The notes under the pieces are model-generated. The model ran no database searches. It saw nothing but the letters and a program-made list of their open reading frames with translations, and was not told the DNA's origin. From Septoria linicola (lineage: Eukaryota; Ascomycota; Dothideomycetes; Mycosphaerellales; Mycosphaerellaceae): a DNA stretch of 64,000 bases. Every line of letters begins with the position of its first letter. Position 1 is the first letter of the stretch. Below, in pieces: positions 34,537 through 44,320 of this stretch. A program made the position numbers and the translations under genes. The stretch spans positions 1,736,001 to 1,800,000 of the forward strand of contig CP099427.1 of assembly GCA_024114885.1 (NCBI GenBank), given 5' to 3'.

Positions 34537-34929
34537 CTTGTCTAGAGATTGACTGGTGAGCGGTGAGGTGAAGGAGTACAATATTCGTGTCCACCTTGCA
34601 GATCGCCAAAAGACAAGACGCCAGGACCCTGGCGCCTGCATGAAACATGCCCCACTTTGCACTCCAATGGCTGGCCAAGCTTCTCAACTTCACATTGACA
34701 TCAGCTTCTTGAACACATCAGGCGCTGATATGTGATGAGCTGATGTTTTGAAGAAGAACGCGAGAGTTATAAGATATTGAGAGCATTCAACTATCGAACT
34801 AATGAGGTGAAGTCAAATGCCAAGAACGCGCCTGCCTATCGTGCCTTCCACTACAACATTCGAGCTTGATTCATCTACGCAACATGGACTTCATACTCAA
34901 TCAACGTCCTCCACGTCCCCATTTATCTC
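34537..34929. other. intergenic, promoter of the C9-methyltransferase gene
   Basis: 393 bp between the start of the C9-methyltransferase gene and the 3' end of the RING gene. No discrete motif is claimed. Confidence 0.4.
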
Positions 34930-36144
34930 TCAATCCGAAGTAGGAATGCGGTCCTCATTGCACCTGAACGGACACTTCCCGCCAACAACGTGTGACCAAC
35001 AGTCCGCATGAAAGAAATGCCAGCATGGCAAATCAGCCACAATCTCTCCAGAGCCGAATCTCTCCAGACAGATGTAGCATTCTCCTGACAGCACTCTCTC
35101 TGTGGCTTTGTCATACCACTCTCTCACTCGCAGGTTCGGAACTACCGATCCAACTGCCTGTACAGGACCTGTAATGGCCGGAGGTGGCAAGGTGAGTGCT
35201 GGAATGCTTCTGGTAGTGGCAGGCGCCGGCGGGTCGCCCATGAAACGCCTCAGCTCAGCAATTGCGGCCTCTGACATTCGCCGCAGGTTTTCTTGTCTTT
35301 GAACTGATCCATCAAGCTGAGTGAACCAAGTTTGGCGAAAGAAATCTGGCGAAGGGCCTGCTTCCGCGCCAGGCAGCACATCTGAAATGTCGGCGAGGGT
35401 TGAAGGTCCACCTTGGGTCGTCGCAGACCGGTGCACTTCGCCTTCAGCTCCAGCTTCAGCTGCAGTGTAGGCCTGCCGCTCTGACTCTCCAGCTTCGACC
35501 TCGCTACGCAAATCGTCTAGAACGGCGACCTCATGCAGAGGAGCGTACCTTGACTCAACCCTCCTCGCGTCAACCCTCGCGATATGTTCTTCCATCACAT
35601 CATCTCCGACTCCCATTCTGAATCTGCCCAGAATCTCCTCATGGTGTCGATATAAAGCGCCGCCCATGCAGAATGGGCACAATCCTCTCAGCGCAGACCC
35701 AAATCTCAAGGCTGGCTCTGCGAAGCATCTCAACACAGTCTCAGTCCTGCTGTTCACTATCACGAGTTCATGATCGCAGTGGAGCCAAGGACAAGTACCG
35801 TAGAAGATCGTGTCATGCAGATCATCGAATGATGGCCGCAGAAGTACTTCGGAGGCAGGAAAGAAGTGATGTTCGCTCGATGTGGCGGGTACGCTGGATT
35901 GAGCCATCCGCCGAAAGGACCTTGGATTCTGGCGATAGCTGAGCCAGTCTTCAGGGAGGAGAGAGTGGGTATGGATTGTGAGATGTGTCGTCATCCCGAC
36001 TGTCCGGACCGAGTCGATGAGGAGGAGTTGCCATGTTTCTGGCTGAGGGGTGTCGTTGGCGAGGTTCTGCGAGGGAGGTGTGGTGACGAGGACAAGGTCG
36101 CCTGCTTCTGCGCCTACCAAGGCGGCTAGCTGTTCTGGTGTCAT
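34930..36144 (-). CDS. C-terminal RING-H2 finger protein (putative E3 ubiquitin ligase)
   Basis: This is a single exon of 404 residues starting MTPEQLAALVGAEAGDLVLV. The last 60 residues hold a C3H2C3 RING-like finger: CYIC, then C-W-H-x-x-H-x-x-C (CWHFFHADC) and CPFRC. The final pair is spaced C-x3-C rather than the usual C-x2-C, which is odd. A second Cys/His cluster lies in the first half (GTCPWLHCDHE ... GLCPFCMGG) and may bind zinc too. The middle is Ala/Glu-rich and charged. Ubiquitin ligase activity is inferred from the finger only; no substrate or location signal is visible. It is convergent with nothing close, and its start is 126 bp from the 3' end of the next minus-strand gene. Confidence 0.75.
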   Translation of the reverse strand: MTPEQLAALVGAEAGDLVLVTTPPSQNLANDTPQPETWQLLLIDSVRTVGMTTHLTIHTHSLLPEDWLSYRQNPRSFRRMAQSSVPATSSEHHFFPASEVLLRPSFDDLHDTIFYGTCPWLHCDHELVIVNSRTETVLRCFAEPALRFGSALRGLCPFCMGGALYRHHEEILGRFRMGVGDDVMEEHIARVDARRVESRYAPLHEVAVLDDLRSEVEAGESERQAYTAAEAGAEGEVHRSATTQGGPSTLADISDVLPGAEAGPSPDFFRQTWFTQLDGSVQRQENLRRMSEAAIAELRRFMGDPPAPATTRSIPALTLPPPAITGPVQAVGSVVPNLRVREWYDKATERVLSGECYICLERFGSGEIVADLPCWHFFHADCWSHVVGGKCPFRCNEDRIPTSD

Positions 36145-36270
36145 CCTGTCTACTGATTCTTGTCCGAGTCTAACAAAGAAGCTGGCTTCGTGTCAAGGTA
36201 TGTTGCTGTGCTCCCAGTTGTGAATGATCGAGTCTGGTCACATCTCATTGCATACTGCGAAACATACCCT

Positions 36271-37314
36271 CTACGCACCCTTCACGACTTCCTCCAGCAA
36301 CCTCTTCTGACAATCCATAGCCTTCTTCGCGAAAGGTCCCAACTCATACTCATTCTCCCACTTCCCATCCTTGCCTCCATCAAAGATCTCATACGAGAAC
36401 CACCCTCGGAAGCCCGTCTTCAGCACCGCTCTCGCAAAGTCCACCGTAGGCAAGTAACCCTCAAATGGCAGCGGCCTGAAGTCATGACTCCATCTCCCCC
36501 TCGGTCTCAACCCATCAATCTCCTTCCGTTCTATCGGCTTCTCCATCTTGTACGCATCACTTATCTGCAGCAGATAGATCTTTTCCTTCGGTACAGTCTT
36601 ACCCAATTCCTCACAACTTTTCTTCCAATCTGCTTCCACCTGCTCCTTACTCCTCTTTCCATCCTCTACCATTCCAGACCCAGTCGTCGGATCGCCCCAC
36701 TCTCCACCCGCGGACTGAAATGTATCCAAGCACAGCCCGAAGTTCTCTCGATCGACTTGTTTGCAAATATCCCATACGTCCTTCCAATCAGGCGCATGTG
36801 TACTCCAGCACCAATTCTCGTACGCAATTCTCTGGCCCTTGGGAGCTAAGTGATCTGCCAGTTCCTGAAGATCTTTTACGAATCGAGAACGATCTGTGCC
36901 AATCTTCGATGCAGGACTATCGGACGAACCAACTTGCAGCATATCGCAGTCAACGGCTTTCATGATCGAAGTCCAGCCAGCTACACGCTCCCACGCGTCT
37001 TTGTGTTCGGCAGAGTTGTGCTCCCAGCCTTCGAAGTTGGCGAAGGGTTGCATCATGAAGACTGAGAGGTTCTTTGCATCGAGGATCTTTTTGAGTTCGT
37101 GGGCAGCCTCTTCAAGCTTGGAGAAGGAGTGGTCGTCAATATCGTTGGAGTCGAAGTGTTCGTTGGCGAAGGAGACGAGGTCGGGCATGCTGAGCTCGAT
37201 GGCGTGGAAGCCTGCCTTGGAGATTGCATCGAGACGATCGGGGAGACTGCGTGCTGGGTTTGTGCCTATGCTGCATGAGGCATATGCTGTGGGTATGGTG
37301 TCGAGGGCGTCCAT
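36271..37314 (-). CDS. xylose isomerase-like TIM-barrel protein (sugar phosphate isomerase/epimerase family)
   Basis: From ATG 37314 (MDALDTIPTAYASCSIG, context CTAACAATGG) to the stop there are 347 residues. An in-frame GTG upstream was not used. The fold shows as KAGFHAIELSMPDLVSFA, a metal-site region LQVGSSDSP, IAYENWCWSTHAPDW, FGLCLDTFQSAGGEWGDP, YLLQISDAYK and GWFSYEIFDGG. These fit the AP-endonuclease-2 superfamily with the Glu/Asp/His/Glu metal ligands. Fungal relatives include 3-dehydroshikimate dehydratases (QutC/QA-4), which would convert 3-dehydroshikimate to protocatechuate. That specific reaction is a possibility, not shown, and no quinate cluster genes lie nearby. Confidence 0.8.
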   Translation of the reverse strand: MDALDTIPTAYASCSIGTNPARSLPDRLDAISKAGFHAIELSMPDLVSFANEHFDSNDIDDHSFSKLEEAAHELKKILDAKNLSVFMMQPFANFEGWEHNSAEHKDAWERVAGWTSIMKAVDCDMLQVGSSDSPASKIGTDRSRFVKDLQELADHLAPKGQRIAYENWCWSTHAPDWKDVWDICKQVDRENFGLCLDTFQSAGGEWGDPTTGSGMVEDGKRSKEQVEADWKKSCEELGKTVPKEKIYLLQISDAYKMEKPIERKEIDGLRPRGRWSHDFRPLPFEGYLPTVDFARAVLKTGFRGWFSYEIFDGGKDGKWENEYELGPFAKKAMDCQKRLLEEVVKGA

Positions 37315-38803
37315 TGTTAGTGGTGATGAGGTCGTAGTCTGAACCAATGCGAAAATTATGAAATCTCGGAGGAGAAGAGAAATCGTTTACTTGCGGTATG
37401 ATGAAGTGCTCGGCTATAGTGCTTCGTCAGTAGAAAGTGTTGGAGCAGAGAGCAGAGCTCGAATCATCGTGATGTAAGTGAACCTGCATGACGTCGCCCG
37501 CGTCTGCTCAATGCTGTACGTGAGGATTACAGGCGACCTGCGCCAGAAGCATCCTGCAGTTCTTGGCAATGGCTCTCATGTCCCTTATGGGATGTTCTTG
37601 CAGTCACGTATAAGACCTGAGTGGTCCGTGTTGTCGTCCATCGAGGTCCGAATGTTGAACCGCGAATAATTGCCTCGAGAGCTTTGCCGCTGCCCGCGCA
37701 GCTGTCTGCATGAGTCCGGCTCCGAATTTGAACGGCTCGTCCTGCTTCTGCAAAGTGTATCGAAGTCTATCGCTCGATCTGGATTTGCGAAACAAGTCGT
37801 GCAGGAGGCACACGGCAAGAAGCAAGCCTCAAATCTGAGAGCGCTCCTGCCAAGAACTTCTGGGCCTCGGAGTCCGCTTGGTCTGAACAAGAACAACAGC
37901 CCATCACGTCCCCTGCACATACCTTCAGAATACCATTGAATGTGCAACACCATGATCGATCACAAGGAGTGCAATAGACGTGTTGACGCGAACGCCTGGC
38001 GAGATGGAAAAGCACCAGCTGACCCGGCACGCCAAATCGTGAAATGAGCAGAATCCTGCGCACGCCTCAATGCGGGATCTCAGCCTTGTCCGGATGTCCC
38101 TTCGACAGAAGAATGATGCCCCGCTCGCATGCTCACGCGTCACAGGCCTTTGGTCGTGCCGAGTCACACATGTTTCCTGACGCTTTGTACAGAGTTATGC
38201 AGAAAGTACTGAAGGTGTGTTCATCCACAAGCCGCACACTTACCTGATGTTCTCCTTCCAGTGATCTATGATGGCGGCAAAACGGTTCAGCAGGCGTCCG
38301 CCTTTTCGCTATACCACACAGATCCGGTTGGCAGGCTCTTCCTACTGCAGCCACGACCAGTCAGGTCACAGCCTGGCACTAGCATGCTTCAAGCCCTCAC
38401 GCTTGATACTGCCTTTTCTCCAGCGTAGCATACCACTCTGCCTCGATCTGCGTCGCCCACGTGTTGTACACATTGACGATAGCCAGAGTCAGCATGGAGA
38501 CACATTGATCAACGAAAGGCCAGCTGCAGAGCTCACAAGTCCAGATGTATGAAGACTTGCACTACGATTAACGCCTTGAATCTGCAAAATCTTGCTGTCA
38601 TCTGGCACGACTCGAGTCTGTCTAGACTTGATCCTCAAGATCTTAGCTCAGATTTAGTGGCGCAACAACGATACCGATCTGCGTTAGACTAACGGTCGAG
38701 ATGATTGTGGGGATCTCTAGACCATGTTGCGAGGCTTAAAAAGCAAGTGCTGCTTCTGGAGGGCCATGTGCTGCACACCCTTCTGCACAACCCAGGATTT
38801 ACC
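37315..38803. other. intergenic, no supported gene
   Basis: A 1.5-kb stretch between divergently oriented genes. Frames of 60-120 codons exist on both strands, but none has a motif or a workable exon chain. Confidence 0.4.
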
Positions 38804-39092
38804 ATGTTGCTTTCGAAGAGCGTCTGCGCTACTATCGTAGCGTTCCTCGCCAGCCAAGCGCTGGCGAAGGACAGCAACACATGCCACACTGCCATGACTA
38901 ACAAGAACCCGGGTCGCTATCCACCTACCAAGACGTCTACGCACTACAGTAAGTGCTCGATGAAGTGTCAGACTTGATTTGGGAAATGATCAGGCTCCGG
39001 CAGATCCCGACCAACCAGTGCAGGATGCTCTTCCAGGTCCAATCTTGGGCAATGCTGCTTGTGGAGAGGGTGTTGGACCCACGAACGCATGA
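38804..39092 (+). CDS. putative small secreted protein
   Basis: ATG 38804 opens a clear signal peptide (MLLSKSVCATIVAFLASQALA), then KDSNTCHTAMTNKNPGRYPP. A GTAAGT donor occurs at 38949. The model preferred here uses acceptor CGGCAG at 39003, giving a 55-nt intron and 77 residues ending NAACGEGVGPTNA. Unspliced, the frame stops at 38977 with tail KCSMKCQT (57 residues). With the earlier acceptor at 38993, a Cys-rich 85-residue product results. All three keep the signal peptide and two or more cysteines, so secretion is the robust part. No family recognised. Confidence 0.45.
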
Positions 39093-39360
39093 TGTGGTAG
39101 AGAAGCCTAATCAGATCGCCTCGCGAGTCTCTTTGCATTTGACTGCCATCACTTTCTGTTCCATTCTCAGGAGACTTATCTTTCCACGAAACCTTTCGTG
39201 TCAAAGCACTCATGTTCATTGCTTCATCACAGCTGCTAGCCAGTCGAAGAGATACAGGAATTGGCCAGACTGCAGATCACCGCATCACTAGTACGAGAAA
39301 AGTACGCAAGTCAACATAGAAGTATATACAACGACCTTCATATTCTCAACGTCAACCACC

Positions 39361-40137
39361 TCACTCCGGAAAATCCCAATCCTGCACCTCAAACACCCCC
39401 TTCTCACTCCTCCCCATTCCTCCCCCTCTCCTCTCCGTCTGTCCATCCCCCACAAGCTCCAATTTCTCCTTCTCTCCTCTCCCTCTCCGTCTGAACTCAA
39501 AACATCGATAATCTGCATTCGCATACCTCCGTTTCGAAATTCCCGTCCGTAAGAATCCAGCATGGCTAACCACCGCTATGACTTTCTCCGGTCGGTGATA
39601 CAAGTCTCGCAAGCAAGCATCTCCACGAGCGCGATTGGCTGCTCGAGTCCATGCGTAGGGTGTAGAGGGGTCTTTGGAGGGGTAGATAGGATCTACGCGG
39701 GAGAAATCGAGGGTCGGGAATGATTTTGATATGGTGCCTAGTGGGCTGCCGGAGTCGCAGGGGTTTGTGGAGTTTTCTAGGCAAGTGTCAGGCCAGGGAT
39801 TGTACTTCGACCTTTACGTCACGGTAATCTACTCTTCAAAGTGAGAAAGACGATGAGGAAAGGACCGACCTTGCCACATGGCATCCAGCTCAACCGGCAC
39901 ACCGCTTTCGATCAGCCACGATAGAGCTGTAAGAGTGGTCTGGCATGTTCGATGCATAGGACTGCTAATGATCCTTTCTACTTTCGAGGCCAAGGGGCAG
40001 TTTTCTTGAAGGTGCTTTTGGAGTGTCTTGCATTGCTCGAGGCCATTCTCGGTAAGTGGAGGGTCTAGCAAGTCCCAATTACAGGTCGCGTTGTGCTCTG
40101 CTTCGGCATGGCGGATTAGGATTAGCTTCGGAGGCAT
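39361..40137 (-). CDS. phosphoglycerate mutase-family (histidine phosphatase) protein
   Basis: Histidine phosphatase superfamily proteins transfer or remove phosphate through a phospho-His intermediate. Exon 1 (39870-40137) and exon 2 (39361-39776), joined across a 93-nt intron (GTCGGT, CTGAC, GCCTAG), give 227 residues. The catalytic RHG-type motif is LIRHAEAEHN at about residues 7-16. ISSPMHRTCQTTL holds the second conserved Arg. The distal motif VVSHAGFLRTG contains the second catalytic His. The splice was set by the family consensus LxxxxQE-N-PCDSGS, recovered as WQENSTNPCDSGSP. This is the fungal PGM-like group, whose substrates are mostly unknown, rather than glycolytic phosphoglycerate mutase. 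The donor GTCGGT is weak, so the exact junction is a little uncertain. Confidence 0.82.
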
Positions 40138-40497
40138 GATGAGCTTGATGCAAGAATATGATTCAACACGTGGATTTTGAGTAGAGCATTAAGTGTCAAG
40201 AGTCCACCACATTTTCTCGGTCTGAGTCTACAGCATACGTCATCGACGCATGGTGTGGACTTGTGAGATGAGCATGTGCAGAGTGCTGAGGCATCACTAG
40301 TGATGCAGCGTAGTTCAAAGGTGCTTGGAAGCCACGGATATACACTGTAAGCAATTATCGAGACATAGAAACGTGATGCCTAGAGTGGTGGAGTAGTCGT
40401 TTCCTATGTCCCGCGCTAGTTAACCTCTTGGCAGATGATGCACGGACACCCCGTGGATGAACATTCCACACTCATTCTCACTATTGCTCTGCCTAAC
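40138..40497. other. intergenic spacer
   Basis: 360 bp upstream of the phosphoglycerate-mutase-family gene, after the stop of the next minus-strand gene. No feature seen. Confidence 0.4.
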
Positions 40498-41043
40498 TTA
40501 GATGCAATTCGCGTCTGCAACTTCAATACTCCTCAACCCTTCATAGACATCCCTCCGATCCAACAACCTCGCTCTCGCATCCGCCGGCCAACCACTCGGC
40601 AACTCCGTCGCCCAAACCTCCTCACTCTCCGGCCCTCGTAACACAACCTTCAACGCTTCCTTTCTCACACAAATCCCCAAAGCCCTCATCATATCATGAC
40701 AAGTCATCAACTGCTCAATCCTGCCAGCATTGTTCCTCGTCTTCGCCTCAAAGTCCACTCGTCGCACATCAGTCAAGAGCTTGTGGTGCAGTTCTGGTAG
40801 GCGTTGCAGCCAATTGTATAGACTGGCGATGCGGACATCTGTGTAGAATGTGGTATGTTTGTAGTAGGATTTGATGGCTTCGTCGTGGATTTGGTGACAT
40901 GTTCGCAGCAGCCCGATGTTGCGGCGGCGGGTGGGGAGGGAGAGGTGGACGATGTTGTGGTGGAAGATTTGGTCGTAGATGAGGTCTCTGATCTCGCGGG
41001 GAATGGTGAGGAAGGTTGCTGGTGCTAGTGGTTCTACCTTCAT
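40498..41043 (-). CDS. 2EXR/F-box-like fungal protein
   Basis: This is a single exon of 181 residues starting MKVEPLAPATFLTIPREIR. The N-terminal PREIRDLIYDQIF followed by LLRTCHQIHDEAIKSYY is the pattern of the large ascomycete 2EXR/F-box-like family (FxxLPxEIRxxIY ... LLxxCRQIxxEA). Members often have such a module and a variable remainder; F-box activity would link substrates to SCF ubiquitin ligase but is unproven for this type. The rest is helical with no other domain. A frame on the same strand shifted by one base also stays open but lacks motifs. Confidence 0.7.
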   Translation of the reverse strand: MKVEPLAPATFLTIPREIRDLIYDQIFHHNIVHLSLPTRRRNIGLLRTCHQIHDEAIKSYYKHTTFYTDVRIASLYNWLQRLPELHHKLLTDVRRVDFEAKTRNNAGRIEQLMTCHDMMRALGICVRKEALKVVLRGPESEEVWATELPSGWPADARARLLDRRDVYEGLRSIEVADANCI

Positions 41044-41978
41044 TGCTGCTAACCTGCTGACTATCGTTTGCGTGCTGGCGACTGCACTCCACTTGTGCTA
41101 AGCTGTGAGAAGATACAGTATATGCAAATGGCTATCCCTTGAAGTACTCTTCTCACAGAACCAGACAGAGCAGCAGACAATAAAGTACTACTCACCAGCA
41201 TATGCAAAGTCACGACAAACACCCTACTCCATACCCCAAGGAACTCACCGCATCAAACATGGTTCTCAAGTATCACGATTGACTAATGCCAAACATTTCC
41301 AGCATGACTATGACACACACCTTCCCTATTGTGCGACAGCACTCCATGACTCTGCACAACCGTAGCAAAAGTGAATCCAGGGAGCTGTCCTCACATGATG
41401 CTATGAGCTGATGTCGGTAGACGGTAAGCAGAGCTCCGGAGCTCGGCTGTGAGGATGTTTGACCTAAGAGAAACCATGGATTTGGTTAGAATTGAGTAAG
41501 AGCTTCATGGGACCGACTGGACTCCACACGTTGCAAATGGCGAGCTTGTCAGAGGCTGCTTGTGCTTGTTTGCTGCACTAGACTGAGTGGGATTTCTATG
41601 GATGGGATCGCGAGTGGCATTCTGGTAGTGCATCGCTCTGGTTTAGAGCACGTGCTCGGCTGACAGAGGCATCTGTTTAAGCCTCACTAAGATAAGTAAA
41701 TACCTGAGCTTCTCTTTACCACGCAAATGCGCCTCACAGTCTACCGCTGTTCTATCAGATCTGACTGTTCTTCGCGCAAGACAAGACAGCTCTAGCGGAG
41801 TCCACATCAATCATGCTGTCCAATTGTCGAATATCACGACCAGACATCTACTCAGACCAGAGGTATATTGTACTGATTAGCGTGGACGAAAGGCACTGGC
41901 TGGCAAGGTGCTCTTCTTCCGAGCTCAACAGAGGCACAACGTGAAATTGATACTGCCACTCCCTGGTCTGCTTCCTGT
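41044..41978. other. intergenic, no gene seen
   Basis: Holds the promoter of the 2EXR-like gene and the 3' flank of the NADH dehydrogenase gene. No coding or RNA feature supported. Confidence 0.4.
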
Positions 41979-43532
41979 CTAGAATCTGCTGATATCGCGT
42001 CCAAATATCCAATTGATGGACCAGTACATCGGTATGAGGATCTTGTTCCGCCAGCTGACTGTCTTTGTCAGGTATGCACCTCTCCAGATCAACCAGGCTA
42101 GCCTGCCAGAGATATTGGCCCCCTTTCGGTTGCCCTCCAGGATAGCTTTCTGGTTACCAATGTAGGCCATCACGCCCAAATTCTTGTAAGTGAACTCCTG
42201 GGACTCGATATCATCTTTGTTCAATCGCTTTGCGAGCCAAGTTGCTTTCTGTGAAGCGACCTGGGCTGTTGCAGGATATGCCGTACCCTCCAAGATAGCG
42301 CAATCGCCGAGCGCGTAGACATCCTTGATTGGCTGATCGTTGTTGTCTTTCGCTTGCAGTCTCTCGTTTGTGAGGATGCTACCACTTTTCTCATGCTTCT
42401 TCACTTTGTCTCTCAGGCCGTGCTGGATGAACGGATTCGGCATGAGCCCTGTCGACCAAACACACATGCCCACTCCAATCTCGCCTTGCTCTTTGACCTT
42501 TAACGTGTAGAGCGAAGAGCCGTCTTTGACATCTGGCGACGCCTCTTTGCCCTCTGGGAGACCCTGGCGCAGCTCTTGGATGTGATGACTCGTCTTGATG
42601 CTGATGCCTTGCCGAGCGAAGGTCTTCATTGCATATTTCCCTAGCGACTCGTCGAACATGCTGAGCACCTTTTCTGCAACGTCGTATACCGTGATGTTCA
42701 CATATTGAATCAGCTCCGGATACAGCCGCTTCATGTCTTCGTGGACCATGTCGTACAACTCAGCACTCCATTCGATCCCAGTGGGTCCTCCGCCGACCAC
42801 TGCAAAGTTCAGATATATTCGTTTCATCTCCTCGCTCGTCGTGGGAAGAGCCGCGATTTCGAAGCAAGATAGGAGGCGATTGCGGATCCGCCTAGCATCG
42901 CCGACATCTTTCAGAAAGTAGGCATGCTCTTTCACGCCGGGCGTGTTGAAAGTCTGCGCGTAGCACCCAACAGTCACGACCAATTTGTCGTAAGAAAGCG
43001 GAAACAGCTCTCCTTTCTTCTTCTCGACCTCTTTTTCCTGCTCTCGTTGCTCCGTTGACTTGTCTTCGATCTGTGCTCCTGTCAATGCTCTTGAGGCCAT
43101 GGGATCCTCTACAGCTTCTTCGACAGCCAGTGTCTTCTTCTCGAAGTCCACTGTGTCCGCCCATCCTTGGAAGAAGCCAGCGCCATACTTGCGCCCTGCA
43201 AATGCACGATTGGGCTCGATGGTCGTCCTAAATTCGAGAGTCCCCACAGATGTGCCTGCAAGTAGAGGTGTAAAGACAAAGTAGGATCGCGGTGATACAA
43301 TCACAATCTGGTACTTTCGTGGGTTCAGAGCTCTTGACAGCGTGAAGCCGGCCCAGCCGCTTCCTAGGATTACAATTCGTTCTCGATCCTGGCGTTGCTC
43401 GTCCAGCTGCTGTATCGACAGAAAGCGTCGCTGAGAGGCTTTGAAGACGGGTGAGATATTAGTAGAAGTGTTGCTTGAGCGGAACGCCTGAGAAGTCAGA
43501 CCACCCAGCGTTCGTTGCCGAACACACAGCAT
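41979..43532 (-). CDS. type II (alternative) NADH:ubiquinone oxidoreductase
   Basis: This is a rotenone-insensitive, non-pumping NADH dehydrogenase of the mitochondrial inner membrane that passes electrons from NADH to ubiquinone. It is a single exon of 517 residues. The N-terminus (MLCVRQRTLGGLTSQAFRSS) is Arg/Ser-rich without acidic residues, as in a mitochondrial presequence. The first Rossmann motif is VILGSGWAGF (FAD) and the second is VVGGGPTGIEWSAEL (NADH). YALGDCA and the C-terminal WRGAYLTKTVSWRNKILIPMYW membrane-associating helices match NDE/NDI proteins. No EF-hand is visible. Internal versus external facing cannot be decided. It is divergent from the FAD monooxygenase, 788 bp apart. 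Confidence 0.92.
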   Translation of the reverse strand: MLCVRQRTLGGLTSQAFRSSNTSTNISPVFKASQRRFLSIQQLDEQRQDRERIVILGSGWAGFTLSRALNPRKYQIVIVSPRSYFVFTPLLAGTSVGTLEFRTTIEPNRAFAGRKYGAGFFQGWADTVDFEKKTLAVEEAVEDPMASRALTGAQIEDKSTEQREQEKEVEKKKGELFPLSYDKLVVTVGCYAQTFNTPGVKEHAYFLKDVGDARRIRNRLLSCFEIAALPTTSEEMKRIYLNFAVVGGGPTGIEWSAELYDMVHEDMKRLYPELIQYVNITVYDVAEKVLSMFDESLGKYAMKTFARQGISIKTSHHIQELRQGLPEGKEASPDVKDGSSLYTLKVKEQGEIGVGMCVWSTGLMPNPFIQHGLRDKVKKHEKSGSILTNERLQAKDNNDQPIKDVYALGDCAILEGTAYPATAQVASQKATWLAKRLNKDDIESQEFTYKNLGVMAYIGNQKAILEGNRKGANISGRLAWLIWRGAYLTKTVSWRNKILIPMYWSINWIFGRDISRF

Positions 43533-44320
43533 GCTTCTTGCTGTACCACTCTTTTGCCAGATGTCACTCGAATGCGATCATGTTTGTGAGGAGTTTCGGT
43601 GGTCAGCTCTCCGACCGAACATTGTCTGCTCTGACATCACATCCGCGTACGCCGTTTTGAACCTCGGCAGAGAGCGGATCGAATCAGTCGTAGATGGTGC
43701 ACCTACCTGAGATCTGCACTATCGATATCTTCTATTGCATTGTATGTGCACAAGCATTTGACTGGATTGAAGCGACAGATCTTGTTGATACCGGTCCGAT
43801 GCATCCCCGGCACACTGCAAACGCGTCAATAGAACTACAAACTCCGCGAAGCTGGAAGCTCTCCCAGATTGGAACATGCGGGGCAGAAGCCGCCTTGAAG
43901 CGATGGCCGAGTTTTCGGAGGCGGCAAAATCAGTGTTGTGTTGACTGTAGCCTCGATCGATGTGGTCGAGACTAAACGCCGAGTCGCAGTCATCACCGGC
44001 CGAGCCATGTGGACGTGGCCAAGCTGGCGTGTAGGGAGCTGTCATGCTCCTAGCAGGCCATCCGTAACCACTTGCCTCTCCGCCTACTGCCGCTAGGTCA
44101 GCAAGTGGTTTAGCTCTTGCTTCATTTGGGGCCGAAGTCGTCTGCCGGGACAATTCTCTCGCGGTGGAATTGACTGCCGAACATCAGATGTCGCAGCATT
44201 GTTATAAGACCCCGCTGGCAGCTGTCCCATTTGCGTGATGGTGTTTTTGCGATTGTTGCTCACTTCACTAGTATCCCAGCTGTATAGACGGTGCAGCAGA
44301 CTCACAAAAGCATAGCAAAC
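43533..44320. other. divergent promoter region
   Basis: 788 bp between the NADH dehydrogenase and FAD monooxygenase start codons, holding both promoters. No discrete element is claimed. Confidence 0.4.
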
